Origin: Lenzites betulinus
Taxonomy: Eukaryota; Basidiomycota; Agaricomycetes; Polyporales; Polyporaceae
Direction of reading: 5' to 3'
Length of the DNA stretch: 64,000 nt
Assembly (NCBI GenBank): GCA_022264855.1
Contig: JABYQU010000032.1
Location: forward strand, 186,001 to 250,000
The first letter of the stretch is position 1, and each line of letters starts with the position of its first letter. Below the pieces are notes generated by a model. The model was not told where the DNA came from and did no database searches. It was given only the letters and a program-made list of their open reading frames with translations. The translations under genes were made by a program, and so were the position numbers. Positions 1 to 11,850 of this stretch are shown here, piece by piece.

Positions 1-3000
1 TCAGACAATAGCGTAAAAAAAGATGCACAGTCCGACTCACACTCGCTGTCTGACCAGCAGCTGTCCACAAGGTCGGAGATCGGGGATTCGACAGGGGAGA
101 TCAGGAACTTGCAGATATCTGCAGTGCGTGTCAGCGTCGCAAACATGTGCATATCGCGGGCGCAACATACCCTTCCAGGAGAGCTTGATGGCTAGACGAT
201 CGTCGACGTCGAGAGGCGTAATACCAACGATGGCCGCAAACTTCCTGTCGAGCTCCTTGGCGGTCGCGGAGACTGAGAAATACGAGACATGCTTCAAGGA
301 GCCTTCTCGCACGGCCTTCTGCGTCTGTACAAAATCAAGTTCAGTATGTTTAACATGGCCACACAGGACTATGACGCACCATGTCTACGAAGTCCCGCGT
401 GTTCTCATCGTCTTCCTTTTCAGACCAGTTGATGACTAAAAGGCACGGTAGGAAATGCTCCTCGTCTGGTGCCGGTCGAGTTTCAAAAATATCCCGCAAT
501 CGCGCGCAATCATCGAGGACGCGGTATTTCCTGCACATCCAACAGAGTAAGCATATCGCCGACGATATTTGTGTACTTGGAGAGACGAACCTCTCGATCT
601 CATCATCAACACCCTCCAAGGGTGAGCGCTCAAACACGATCAGCCCAGGGGAGCCCTGATCCTCCGGCGCCTCGAAGGCAGGAATGCAGAACACGTTCTC
701 CGAAACCCAATGGCCAGATGCGGGCACGTCAAACTTGTGATCCAGCCAGATGGCTGTCTTGTCGTTCACGGAGTTCGTCGACAGCCAGGTGCACCACTCA
801 GAGAGCTGAGTGTCAGGTGGCAGGCGCGCCTTGAGAGAGTCCAGGATCGTACGCCGGAAAGAGCCCTGTGCCCATCTCTTCTCGTTCTCTTCGCGGTTCT
901 ACAAAACGTATACGTTAGCCAACCATCCACGTGGACGAAACGCATCGGACGCACCTCCTGCAACCTCCGAGCCAACGCCTCGTCCGTCAATGGCTCCGCT
1001 GCAAATTGCGCCGACTTGCGTCGCTTGACGCGCCTGTCCTGCACCGATTCGACAGGGATGACGGACGAAACACGCCGCTTCTTTACCGGTGTGACCTGGC
1101 CCCCTTCAGACGGTCTCCCGTTCACGCTTGCTGTAAGCCGCGTGTGGTGATACGACTGGCTGCGCCTGCACGCCTCCTCCCAAGCCTTGCTCGCCTCTCT
1201 CCGTTTCCGCCAGCGCGTCCAGCACGTCCTCACAAGCTGGCTTGTATGGAGAAATCGCGTCGCAAGCAGCTCAAGGTCTGCGGGAGTCTCCTTCGCCTTG
1301 CCCTTACTCTTCTTGGAGGGCGAAGGGGACGAGAACGAAATAGGAGATATGCCGTTCGTCTGGATCTCAAGCACGGGCTTCTGCATCCTCGTCGCGGAAT
1401 CGGGCGTCTTTACGACGGGGGAAAGGGACGCTAGAGACTCCATGGTGGATTGCCGCTCTAGAGCGGGCGTTCCTGTCTGAAGGAGGAGCCCGCCGCTTGC
1501 TGAGGGCCCCGATTTGATAGTAGGGGTAGTGAGGTGGATTGGGCTCAGAATGTCCGCTGCGCTGGGTGTTTGCACCGTGGGGAAATGAATCATGGATGGC
1601 TTACGCGAGAGCGAAGCCTCCGACGCTTCGAACCATCGTGCTGTAGGAGTAGGGGGTAACGCGATATGAGTCGGTCTACCTAGCGCGGGGGGTGGTGCAG
1701 TGGGAGAGATGGGAGATGATGGTGCCGTAGGGGTGCCTGGAGAAGGAGTGTATGTCATACGGTCTTCCTTCAGGCGGGAGAAGGGTGACGACGACCCAGG
1801 TAGGTCCCAGAGTGTTTGTCGCCGTTCAATGATCCGCGAAGGCGTAGGTGGAGGCGGCATCTCTTGTCCTGCATCATCTTGAGCTGTCTCTGAAGGGGCT
1901 GACCCTGACGACTCAGGAGGTGTGCTGAACAGAGTACTCGCAGGGGGTGCAGTGGGTTTGAATGGGGAGGACGGACCCGCGGACGCAGATGGTGCCGCAA
2001 ATGGATCTGTGAAGAGTGGTGGTTGCACGGGTCTTGTGTCGGCTTGTGGCTGGACTTGCGGTTGGAGGGTGAAGGACGGGAAGGATGACTTTTCTTGCGG
2101 CGGCACAAAACTCGCAGCAAAAGGATTGAGAGAAGGGCCGCGAGGGGGAGTCGGACCCGAGCTGGAGGAGGAAGCGGGGAAGAGGGTTGTTTGCGACGAG
2201 CTCGCCGAACCTGACGACTCCGCTGGCCAAGTAGGTTGTGCAGTCAATGGCGCCGGAGGCTTAGCTGCTTGCGCAGCTGCGCCAAAATTGATAGGCCCAG
2301 AGAAGATAGAGCCCGTACTCTTGCTCGCAACGGGAGCGAATGTGTTCGAGTCCGGGGTAGAAGAGCCGAAGGTCGATTTCGGCGCGCCATTCCCAAAGAC
2401 GGACGTCGAAGAAGCATTTGTCGACGGACCGAAGGTGGCGCCTGCGAATGCTGAGGTCTTCGTCGCGAGGTTGCCGAAGGCGGACTTCAAAGGAGCTGAT
2501 GTCGACGACGACGAGGAAGGCCCAGCGCCAAAGAAACTACTCGACATGGAAGATTGCCCAAAGCCAGAAAACGCGGAATTTGCTACCGGAGCAGACGAAG
2601 GAGCACCGTTGCTTGGACCGCCGAACGGGTCCGACGTCTCAGGTGCTGGTTTTGACATAGAGGCTGTCGGTGGAGCACCGAAATTATTCGTCAACCATTC
2701 CGTTGCACCTCGGGCGATAGGCTGAGGGGTCGGGGTGGGTTCTTCCTGGGTATCAGATTGGACATCCGTTAGGGCGGTAGGACTATCCGAGACAAAAACG
2801 TCATCTTCTGGAGATGTTTGGGCGTCTTCAAGTGGCTTGGAGATACCATCGATGATGTCCGGAATGCTGAGGTCCCCACGGATGCTTTCGATATCCTCTA
2901 TCGCATCCTTACCAAAATGTCGCTCCAGGATACAAGCAACGAGATAGATCATCACGATGTTGTTCGCCTCCCGCAGGACATTTGCTAGTTGCGAGAAGAT

Positions 3001-4602
3001 CTGCATCGCCTCCATGTCAACGACGAGCTTCGACGTCTTCGAGATAGGTGCGCTCTTCGCCTGTACACGCTGCCGGAACTGTGTCGTAAGTCGGAAGACT
3101 GCATGATGTCGAATATCGTCAGGGATTTCCTCGTGGCGTTCCTTTTGGTCGCGAATATGAATAAGGCGGTGGTATACGCGCATTTCGAGCTCTGTGGGGG
3201 CCTGATACCGGCCGCGCTGATCCTCATAGAACTCTTTCAAACTCTGCAGTGCTGGGGTTGGGCCATGTCAACACGTGTAGCGGGTATATCAAAACCTGAG
3301 CTCACTGTTCATCAGCTGTTGCTCCTCCAGCGCTACAGAGAACCGAGGACTCTCGCGTTCGAGATGGAGCGCAAGGATATGGAATCGTGCACAGCGGTCG
3401 TGACATTCAATGGCGAGGGGACCAGTCTCATGCTGCATCGTGAAGTCATTTCTGACAGCACGTGAACGGTCACGAACGAAGTCGTACGTCCCAGAGAACC
3501 CTTCTCGCATGAGGAGGTCGTGAAAGAGATAATTCAATGTTTGCTGAAGTTGTAATGAGCACGATTTGAAGCAAATTCTTGGCAGATACACTCTGACCTT
3601 GAGCACTGGGGGCGGTCGCAAGTCTGATGGGAGGGTTTTATCTCCCGCCGCGCGTTCATAGATCTTGACTGCGCGCTCATGGTCAACGCGTTTCGTACCA
3701 GGGATCTTCTCGGAATAGTGTCAGTGAGAAATTGCGACACGGCGGTCGCTGATATTCGAAGGTCGGGTCCAGTTCAGTCAGTGGCGTAACGGCGCACGCC
3801 ACCTTGACCTGACACGGTTGGTGTCATACTTTGTAAAGGGACGAATCATCTGTATATGCCAGTAAGCTGGTAAGATCTGTATACAGGATGCCAATTTCCA
3901 AATCCAAAAAGGACAGGATGAGGCTGCAAGGGGACAGACGGGGGACAGTGAAGCACGTACCTGAATGGACCCGACCCGACCTTCGAAAACACAGTAGCCC
4001 CAGAGAGATCAACATCAAGCAACTATGCACGTACGACTTCCCACTTGTCCAGATTGTTCTCTCTTTCGCGTCGATACCGTTCGAACCGCGGGCACATATC
4101 CATACATGTCCCGACCATCGTGATCGCTTCGTCCAGTCGTTTCGGGACGAGCGGGTCGTCCATCTTGCCTTCCGCAATCGCTCGTTTCCGTTCCACTTCG
4201 CGTTGTTTGACGAGCTTTGTCGGAGGGTGAGCTGTCCACATGTCAGTCATCCGGGCCTACACACACCTCCTGGTAGAACTTTTCGCGTTCCTCCGCCGTT
4301 TCCAACACAGGCTCGACGTGTTGAGGTTCGTCGTACTCTTCTTCTTGCATGCTCTCTGCGCCGCTGATGTGTTCATCCTCCGTGCCGCTGGCCCCATCAT
4401 CGTGAAAGTCGCCGGGAACGGTGAGATGCATGCTGTCATGGCCATGGACATGTGCCCTCCCACCGCGTCGACGTTGTCCTCCACGTTCCCGCCTCTCACT
4501 ACCGTTGGAGTGCCCACTATTGCCATCAGCCGAGCCTGCAACCCACTTCTTGTTTCGCGAATGAGGCCGCCGGCCGTCCGCTGCTCCCTGGATGTGCATC
4601 AT
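1..4602 (-). CDS. SAC3: SAC3/GANP-family mRNA export factor, 3' end beyond window
   Basis: Scaffold protein of the TREX-2 complex, which tethers active genes and mRNA export to the inner face of the nuclear pore. Seen: the family signature [16 protein letters not shown] followed across an intron by [15 protein letters not shown] and [11 protein letters not shown], then [14 protein letters not shown] and [14 protein letters not shown], all hallmarks of the SAC3 domain. A long Ser/Pro/Phe-Gly-rich region follows (about 2680-1900), then basic clusters (KKRR, KRRK). Exons read as 4602-4267, 4214-4039, 3708-3598, 3543-3306, 3251-955, 898-380, 324-171 and 118-1. Phases agree at the joins I checked; the frame is still open at base 1, so the C-terminus is missing. 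The start ATG at 4602 is the first good one, but an upstream exon cannot be excluded. Divergent from the DENND11-like gene. The FG-rich region lies C-terminal to the SAC3 domain. Confidence 0.9.
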
Positions 4603-5150
4603 TAGGAGGCACGGTAGAGGAGGCCTGAGACTATAGACGCGATCCGGTTGAGTCCGTCGGTTCCCCGGAAGTAGTATACAGCCTGTGTAGAGTCGTCAAA
4701 GTCGTCAAAAGTAGCAGCAAGGAGTGAGAAGGAAAGTGAAGTGAGTCCGGGAGATTCAGAGTCTGACCGCGATTCTGGCGCGCCTACCGAGTGCACGCGC
4801 TACCGCATTTGGACAGCCCTGTGCTTAGTCATCAGCCGGCCCGCACGCCGCCAAACCGGGCTCGTTAACTACGGCGACCACGACGACCTCGACCACTTCG
4901 ACGGTGCCCAGGACTGCTGCGACGACTACGACGACGTCTCTCTAGCATATACGTACTCTCGCGCTTCCAAATTTTGAGTTGCGGGCCTCAAAACAGGGCG
5001 CATTCACCGCGGCGACCACAACCACGACCACGGCGCCCTCGACATCCTCGACGGAGACCAGCGCACCGCAACGGCGCACATAGTCTCGAATATCTTCGCG
5101 CAACTCTCACAAATCATCTGTAACCAACGCGGGCGTAGTAGTTGGTAAAC
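4603..5150. other. Intergenic region between divergent SAC3 and DENND11-like genes
   Basis: About 550 bases separate the two divergently read start codons and probably hold both promoters and 5' leaders. Short open frames occur but none shows a recognisable domain. A stretch of Asp-coding trinucleotides (GAC repeats, about 4876-4936) stands out but reads like low-complexity sequence. Confidence 0.5.
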
Positions 5151-7262
5151 ATGGAGTCCTCTGTACCGCAGGATATAAGTGCGTGCCACAACTCTTGGCA
5201 TCTGCGTTCTTGACTGATGAACGAATGCAACAGTTGCGATCTTTCACGCGTCGTTTCATCCGACAAAAGGGAGTGTCATTGACTGGTCTCTCAAGGCTAG
5301 CGAAGGTGCGAAACTACACTACGGCGCACGGTTCCGCTGTTAAACCCCGCACACAGATCTGGACCTCTCTCATGTCGAGTTCAGCTGCCTGCCAAGCGGC
5401 CTGCACACCATAGAACGAGATGTCATGTGAGGGCTACTGAAGGGATGGAGCTGCAAACATGCTAAGTGGCCGTATGACAGATATTTTACCAAGGACGAGC
5501 ACCAGGGTGTGTGTATCTTCCGCCGACGGCAAACCACAGAGCACGGCCACCGCGGCTTCCGCCTCTCGTCGTTGGGCATTCTGCTCGCCAAGTCACCACG
5601 CCCAAGACCGTGGAAGCACGTCGCAGCTCTCAAGACGTTAGTGACCACTATATACTCTGCTCTCGAAGACCGCGACGCCCTCGACCCTCTTGACGCAGAC
5701 TGGGACCCTGCGCGTGTATTCTTCGAGGAGCGAAAGGTACGCAGAGCAGACCTCAGCGGCTCTGGCAACTGGCTGGGATGGAACTCGGAGCTTGAGGGCG
5801 CTGTGCCAGATAGTCCCACCCTCCACCTTCCTCACCTGTTGCGCATCCTGGGACCATCCTCCCTCACTCTGTACAAGCACATCCTTGGACGTAGGAGAGT
5901 TCTCATTGTCACCCTCCCCCCTGTCGAGGCTGCGTGTATACTCTGCCAGGTCGCTGCGGACACGTGTTACGAGGAGCAGGTGAGCGCGCCGGTAGGTGCA
6001 ACGGAGAGTCTGGACGGAGAGAGAGCGAGTGACGGCCTTCCACGCCTCAAGGGCCGCAACACGGCAGGCGTCAAGGTACTCGGCATGGTCACGCTCAACG
6101 ATCTCGACAAGCTCGAGTTCGAGAGTAAATCTGGCCGCGGCTGGGTTGCGTGCACGACGGACTCCATTTTCTTCGACAAGCCGGGATACTACGACCTCCT
6201 CATTGACCTCCGTCCTGCGACCCCAAATACGCGGCCCACGTTCCATGTGCCGAAGCCGGTGGAACAGCTAAACGGGCGTGGGCCAACACATCGATTATCC
6301 AGCATCCGCTTCACATGGAGCGACGTCAGACTCGTAAGCGCATCTCCGTCGCATGTCGTCTTGCGAGCTAACCAAGAGACTAGTGGACCGAGCTCGACCG
6401 CGTCCTCCAACTCGACTCCGAAGGCACCCTCGACCTCTGCTGCGACCCCTCACATCATGCCCACGGCGAAAAGGGACACGCCCCAATTCCCGGCTCCGCC
6501 TGGACAGACGTGTGGCGCGTATACGAAGACGTCTGCGTGATGTGCGCCGGGCTCTGGATGGGCGCCTGGCGCGGCACCTCCCCCGCATCCGCCTACCCCT
6601 GCGCCCCCCGCTCCTCGGAAAACTGGGGCAGCATCCGCCTCGACGGCGAGGACGACGTCGGCCTGCGCACGCAATCCACGCCATACATCCGCAACGTCGG
6701 CCAGGGCATCGAGGGCCGCCCGCCAGGCTCGGGCGGCAGCCTGGGCAGCCTCACGCCGCGCGCACTGCGGCGCGCGAGCACAATGTCCGTGTGGACGTGG
6801 GCGGGGAGCGGGAACAAAAACGGCCCGACGGAAGACGCGCCTGGGGCGTCGAGCGGGATGTTCATCCCCGGCCAGCGCAGCAACGTCCCCGAGCCGAGCA
6901 CGCGGCAGGACCCCGCTGCAGTCGCGCGGCGTGAGCGGCAGGTGCTCACGACGCTCGCGCTCCTCGACGCGTTCCACGCGAACACGGCCGCGGTGCTGTC
7001 CCGGCTGGCGACGCTGCTCGAGGTGCGCAAGGCGCAGCAGCAGCAGCAGCTCTCGACGGTGCGCCGCGCGGACGCGGACGTGGCGGGGACGCAGACGGTG
7101 CTGTTCACGCCGAAGGACGTGCAGTCGTTCGAGCTCGGGCCGTTCAGCGGACTTGACGCGCGGTTTGTCGAGTGGCTGGGCGAGGAGTATGGCGGGGGCG
7201 TGCGCGTGCTGGTGCGCAGGAGCTGGAAGGACCTTTTCGGGCTCATCCTCGGACTTGGCTAG
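5151..7262 (+). CDS. DENND11/LCHN-like protein (DUF2347/DUF4484 type)
   Basis: Predicted DENN-related protein of the LCHN family, whose members are thought to act in Rab/vesicle-trafficking regulation. Seen: N-terminal IAIFHASFHPTKGSVIDW, SCLPSGLHTIERDVIYFTK and GVCIFRRR. Next come ILGPSSLTLYKHILGRRRVL, TLPPVEAACILC, VLGMVTLNDLDKLE and GRGWVACTTDSIFFDKPGYY. The C-terminal DUF4484-like end is FELGPFSGLDARFVEWL then EEYGGG. Exons 5151-5178, 5234-5305, 5357-5426, 5481-6333 and 6384-7262 sum to 633 codons plus stop, with every phase matching. The first exon gives only ten residues, but splicing it in restores the conserved AIF motif exactly, which supports the start. A short CAG run (about 7034-7050) encodes polyglutamine. 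The family assignment is from recalled motifs. Confidence 0.85.
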
Positions 7263-7643
7263 CGGACTATGCGGTGAAGATCGGTGGATATAGGATAGGA
7301 CAGGAGAGTGGCTGGTGCTCGAGGGTTGTACGCCCCCGGTATATACTCCGCGTTACCCCGAGTATGCTGGCATTATGGGCCTGCTGCTATGATGATACCC
7401 TTATGTTTTATATAAGCCCTAGAGCGAAATGATACACCTCAAAAGACTTGTGCTCGCTGAGAAGAACAGAAAATTCTAACGAGTCCCGCGAGACCCCTTC
7501 ATGAAAGAATGCCGCGCATGGAAGCGCGCATTAGCAGCAAACCTATGGCACGGCACATCATTGCTGTACTTGCTCCAGTGGATATCTACTGAATTAACTC
7601 CAGGGTACTCACTGAGTCAAGATATGATATCGAGTTCGCGCCG
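7263..7643. other. Intergenic, no gene seen
   Basis: Lies between the stop of the DENND11-like gene and the stop of the broken small gene on the opposite strand. It is AT-richer than the genes and probably contains the two facing 3' untranslated regions. No domain-bearing frame was found. Confidence 0.5.
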
Positions 7644-8259
7644 TCAGTCGAGCGCTTTGAACCAGCGAGGCTCCTCCTCCGTACCCAGCCACCTCTTGAT
7701 CCTATCCACAACCTCCGGCGACGGCACGCGCCGCTCATGCGAGTTGAGACCCTCGCTGTCCGAGACCACGATTGCCCATGAGAGCCGCGAGCGCCCCCGG
7801 CTAGTGTAAACCACTCTGGACCCTACACAAGCCAGACGGAACACGCGAGCAACGCGGAGGCCGAGGGCTTGCTCTAGATAGTTGACGTGATCGTCCATGC
7901 TCTCGTCTTCCGTCAGTTTCCCGTTGGCGTCGTGGAACGACGTGGGGCAGCCGCGAAGGCATACACCGCGACAGAGCTCGTCGGTGGCAAGCTAACCCAG
8001 GACGTAGCGGCCGGAGAACCGACGAGGTATCTGCCAGCTACGAGGTTCGTTCTGCGTGTCTATGGCATCGGAGGAGACAGTGGGAGAAGCGCCAGCGAAT
8101 GCAACTCTGTTGGTGTTGGCGCGGGGTGTAGCAAGGACCCATGCCTATGCTATAATATGTCCGATCGTAATGTCGATAGAAATAGCCCATATTAATGGGG
8201 GTTTTGCGATCGGACCTACTACAGCATAGGCATGGGTCCTGTGTAGCAAGGGCGGACAT
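7644..8259 (-). pseudogene. Small hypothetical gene interrupted by a MITE and an in-frame TAG
   Basis: I do not recognise a family. Seen: an ATG in good context (CCACCATGTCC, start at 8259) is followed by six codons, then by a 107-bp element at 8134-8240 with an 8-bp target duplication. If the element and one duplicate copy are disregarded, the same frame continues from 8125 to a stop at 7644. It reads about 160 codons and includes HDANGKLTEDESMDDHVNYL, LSWAIVVSDSEG and the C-terminal RIKRWLGTEEEPRWF. One TAG lies in that frame at 7994-7992, where TGG (Trp) would fit the surrounding sequence. An 87-nt phase-0 intron with a weak donor (GTCTCC) could also remove the TAG. Inference: a conserved but unnamed gene that has been inactivated, or a gene whose 5' exon has been rearranged. 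Confidence 0.6.
8134..8240. mobile_element. 107-bp MITE, hAT-like, with 8-bp target-site duplication
   Basis: The two ends are a terminal inverted repeat of about 34 bases. The outer 18 bases are perfect (AGGACCCATGCCTATGCT and its complement), followed by a few mismatches and then a matching GTCCGATCG. The flanks are direct copies of GTGTAGCA at 8126-8133 and 8241-8248. The core of about 40 bases is non-coding. An 8-bp duplication is the hallmark of hAT-superfamily insertion; superfamily assignment from duplication length alone is an inference. The element sits inside the first exon of the small gene read on the minus strand. Confidence 0.88.
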
Positions 8260-9404
8260 GGTGGCTGACCATCTGGATATCCAAAAAATCATTATCCGCA
8301 TGTATACAACAGTATGTACAAGCGCTAAACACCCGAACAATAACTCCTCATTGTTGAGCCATACAATCACCGCGTTCGACCCCTTCCCCGCAAGGTGACA
8401 TACGAGCCCATACTAGATCAGCTGGCTCGATCTAGCTACCCAAGCAAATAGCATATCTAGCACCTCCTTTAATGAGTATTTGGGGGGACACTTAGGAGGT
8501 CTTCACTGCGACAGCGTACTAGCTTTGCTCGTGCGACCGTACTACGAGCCAAGACGAGCACCTCTCGTGGCTTGCTGCGAAGTAGTGATCTGGTACGATG
8601 TGCACGACATACTACGAGACAACACAAAGCTACTAGATCCTTACTAGATTCACGACGCGTAGCTGGCCAGGATCCGGGCGACACTCGAGCGCTCGAGCAT
8701 TTACTAGCCCGGCCTGGGATCGAACTGTACGTACGCCCCCATACCCGGTTCAATTATAATTCTACTGGAAGCGCTTTCTGACGTCCAACCATATGTACGT
8801 GCGCGTGTAACGAGAACATTGTAATCAATTCTATATAATGATCACAGAAAAGTTGACTGAACATTTCTACGCGGCTGTCAGTTCAGACTCAGTTCAGTCG
8901 TTGTACACCGTCCCGCTAGGATGACAACCGGTCCCCCCCACTCACTCACTCTCGTCTAGTATCGCTACCATCGTCGCGCTATAGAAGTAAACACACATAT
9001 TATAGCCGTGTTCCAACCGGATGATGCGTTGAGAAATAAAATGTTACGTTGTACAATTGCGTAGCGGTACCGTACACCGAAGCGGACCACTATGCCTTCA
9101 ATGAGTGCGAATGAACGTTAAATAATCAATCGATGGGATCCCTCTAGCATACAGCATGGACGTGATGGCGGATGTTATGATACATACATACAACTTTCCT
9201 GCAGTGTTCACTTCCGAAGCAACCATAATCACCCCTTCCACTCTTCTCTTTCCCCAATTCCACTTCGCGTGAATAGCCTAATGTGCATGAAACATATCGA
9301 AGAAAAGAAGAATGTCTCTCTCGGAATGAAAGACATAGCTATAGACACCGTTAGCACATGGTGGGGCACTCAAAGTGGCATAAGTGCCTACAAAAAAACC
9401 TCGT
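8260..9404. other. Intergenic, no gene seen
   Basis: Holds several copies of short ACTAG/CTAGAT words (8400-8720) and a B-box-like stretch (8714-8730 on the minus strand) but no complete tRNA fold. From about 8760 the sequence becomes AT-rich and frames are short. It probably contains the upstream region of the small broken gene and the 3' region of the FHA gene. Confidence 0.45.
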
Positions 9405-11630
9405 TCAAGAGAACGCAAGCGCAGCCCACGCCGCAACAGCGCCCATGGTTGCGACAGTGGCGGTCTGCGCGACGGTCGAGACGACATCGAGCGTGCGGCG
9501 GCGCTTGGATGGCAGGGGAGCGACGGTGCGGGAGGTGTCTTCTGAAGCAAACTCGGCCCCCTCTGCTTCGTCGGTGTCTTCCCTCTTGCGCTTCAGGACA
9601 TTCGGGATCTGGTGGGGCAGGTGGTCAAAGAGATGAAGCGTGTGAGAGGCAGAAAGACATACTGAGGCGGCTGTGGTTGCGGCAGCGACGGCGAGCTTAG
9701 CCTCGGCAATGGCGGCCGCGGCTTCTGCGCGGAGCGCCTTGATAGCCTCGAGCTCTTCAGCCATCTGCGTGCGGGTCTCCCGTTGCATGTCGCACGTTTC
9801 TGTCAGGGACAAGAGACACGTTGTGAGCGGAGTCCTGAGCAAGGGAAGATCGCCGCACGCACCTCTCAGCATGTCCTTCGCAGCCCCGACCTCCTTCATG
9901 AGCTCATCGACCCGCTCCGCCTCGCGCTCTGCGAGAGTGCTGCGCTCCTGCAAGTCGGACACGAGGTCCCCTAGCCCCTGAAGCCGCGCCTGGATGCTTG
10001 TGAGGTGGTCGTCCCGTGTGGACAGGCGTGCATGGGTATCGACCATCTGGCCGTCGAGCGCGCTGAGGCGTTCCTTCGTGTGTTGAATGTGAGCGGTGAA
10101 CGCGGCCTCGTCCGCCTCCCGCGTAGCACGCATGGTGTTCAGAGCGTCCTGTACATCCGTCAGTACGCAATTGCAATTGTGGATGAGTAAAAGGCACACT
10201 GACCACAATCTCAGACGTCTGCACTGCGGCAGCATCCACCTCGGGTTCGGGTTCCGGAAGGTTCGCATGCGTAACGGCTTGCACTCTCGGGGATACTTCA
10301 GCGATAGACGCTACGCGGTGGAAGAACGCGTTATGTGCGAGGATGAAGTCGGGCACGTTGTTGCGGGGCTCGTCTCGCTCCGCATCTCTAATGGCTTCCT
10401 CGATGGCCCCTCCAACGGCCGCGTCGTAGCGGTCCTCATAAACAGGGGGATGGAACGGTGTACCACTATCATCATCGGAGATCACAATGACCTCCGAAGG
10501 CCCATGAGTGAACGGGGTGTGTCTACGTTGCTCTTCGGGCTCGGGAGACTGTTCAGAAGGGCTCGACGAGCTGGAGCGAGAACCAGGCCAAGCACCTATG
10601 ATAGGCCGCTCGCCGGGGAGTTCTGTGACGATCCCAGCGTAGGTCACGTCTGGTACCTCCGGGGAGGCGGACCGACTGGATGACAGGTCCATGTCTTCTT
10701 CTTCGTCGACCAGAGGGGGACTATCTGGGCAGGCTCGAAGAATGACTCATCAAGCTCGGGAGGGGGTGTCTCAGGAGAGACGTGGATCGGGGGCAGAAGG
10801 CTTTGGAGAAGACGCATCCTTCCTGTTTGGAGGGACATCATGCTCTGCGATCTGGCGTAGACGGCTTCGAGTGAAGGAAGACGGTCGGAGGGCGACGACG
10901 GAGGCGATATCTCTTGGATGTCAGAATCGCCGTCCGAGGTCTCCGGGGAGGAATCGGGAGAGGGAGGGTATACGCCGTAACGACCAGAGGTCGGCTTGGT
11001 GGATGCCTTGTCCTGAGACGAGTCGTCGTTGGTGAGTGGTCTCGGAAGGGGTGAAGGTGCTCTGGAAGAGGCGTCCCTGCCGAAGACCAGCTGCACGCGT
11101 ACGACGACGGGGCTAACGAGGAAGCAGTCCCGACCGACGGTCTTCCCGAAGGTGATCAGGTCGCCATCGGCGAGGACGGTGGGCACCTCCGGCTTGAGCA
11201 CGGTCGACACGAGGTCGCCGGCGCGACGGATGTGCGTGCCGTGGTGGGAGTGCAGGTCAGTGATGTATACCTTTGTCAGATCTGTTCAGCGTACGGCTCC
11301 TCGGACGAAGAGGAGACCGTGGCATACGTTTCCGTACTCCGTGAAGGTGATCTTCGCATGCTTACGACTCACTACCGGGCATCGGAAGAGGGCTCGCTCT
11401 GGATCGTCTGCGACATATCCCTGGCTGGGCTTGCGGCCCACGGATATCGTGCGCGAGGCAGACTTGGTGAATTGCAAGGATTCGGGCGCGTTGCCCTCGT
11501 ACTCCTTGACGTGCAGGACGATGCCTTCGAGCGTCGTGAGCACCTCTCGCCCACGACGGGCGGGGCAGACAGAATCAGCCAGAATCCTCATACCTATGAT
11601 GTTCAACCTTGCTGGATCTGTAGAGTTCAT
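9405..11630 (-). CDS. FHA-domain protein with coiled coil and hydrophobic C-terminal tail
   Basis: A phosphothreonine-binding FHA domain is visible near the N-terminus: SLQFTKSASRTISVGRKPSQ, then CPVVSRKHAKITF, and after an intron (11327-11271) VYITDLHSHHGTHI and LADGDLITFGKTV. It is followed by Ser/Pro/acidic linkers and a heptad-rich stretch with Glu/Arg/Leu (about 10160-9870, DLQERSTLAEREAERVDEL). A basic KRKRE/KRRR pair comes next, and the protein ends in an Ala/Val-rich tail of about 25 residues before the stop at 9405. Clear introns near the 3' end have donors GTCAGT, GTGCGT and GTATGT. FHA plus coiled coil plus tail anchor recalls SLMAP/Far9-type STRIPAK subunits, but the paired basic clusters would also suit a nuclear protein, so the family is not settled. 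The frame shifts between about 10750 and 10690 without an obvious consensus intron. Confidence 0.7.
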
Positions 11631-11850
11631 TGCTGTTGTCGAGCTCGCCGTCGATGTGCACGTTGAGGAACGAGGTCAAGCTGCGAGCGGCGTCCAATTA
11701 CTGTGACTCGCCGTTATGCCGGCCCCCTGACCAGCCCAGTCACGCGTGACTTGCCCATTTTGGCGAGTCTGCGACGCCGGCGTCGCGGCAAGCTCAGAAC
11801 AGCCCGAATAACTTACCTCTTACGCTCACCATTAACAGGAGCAACGCGCA
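11631..11850. promoter_or_regulatory. Short shared upstream region of FHA gene and GPN1
   Basis: Only about 220 bases lie between the start codons of the FHA-domain gene (-) and GPN1 (+), so the two transcripts must share this interval as promoter and leader space. No TATA-like motif is obvious. Shared control is an inference from spacing only. Confidence 0.4.

Noticed and set aside
1922..2725. 267-codon plus-strand frame
   Set aside because: It is the antisense shadow of the low-complexity SAC3 exon and has no independent support.
7030..7052. CAG repeat as a microsatellite of interest
   Set aside because: Only about five glutamine codons inside a normal coding exon.
8700..8760. B-box-like sequence (minus strand AGTTCGATCCCAGG) suggesting a tRNA
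   Set aside because: No matching A-box or acceptor stem could be folded; at most a tRNA-derived repeat remnant.
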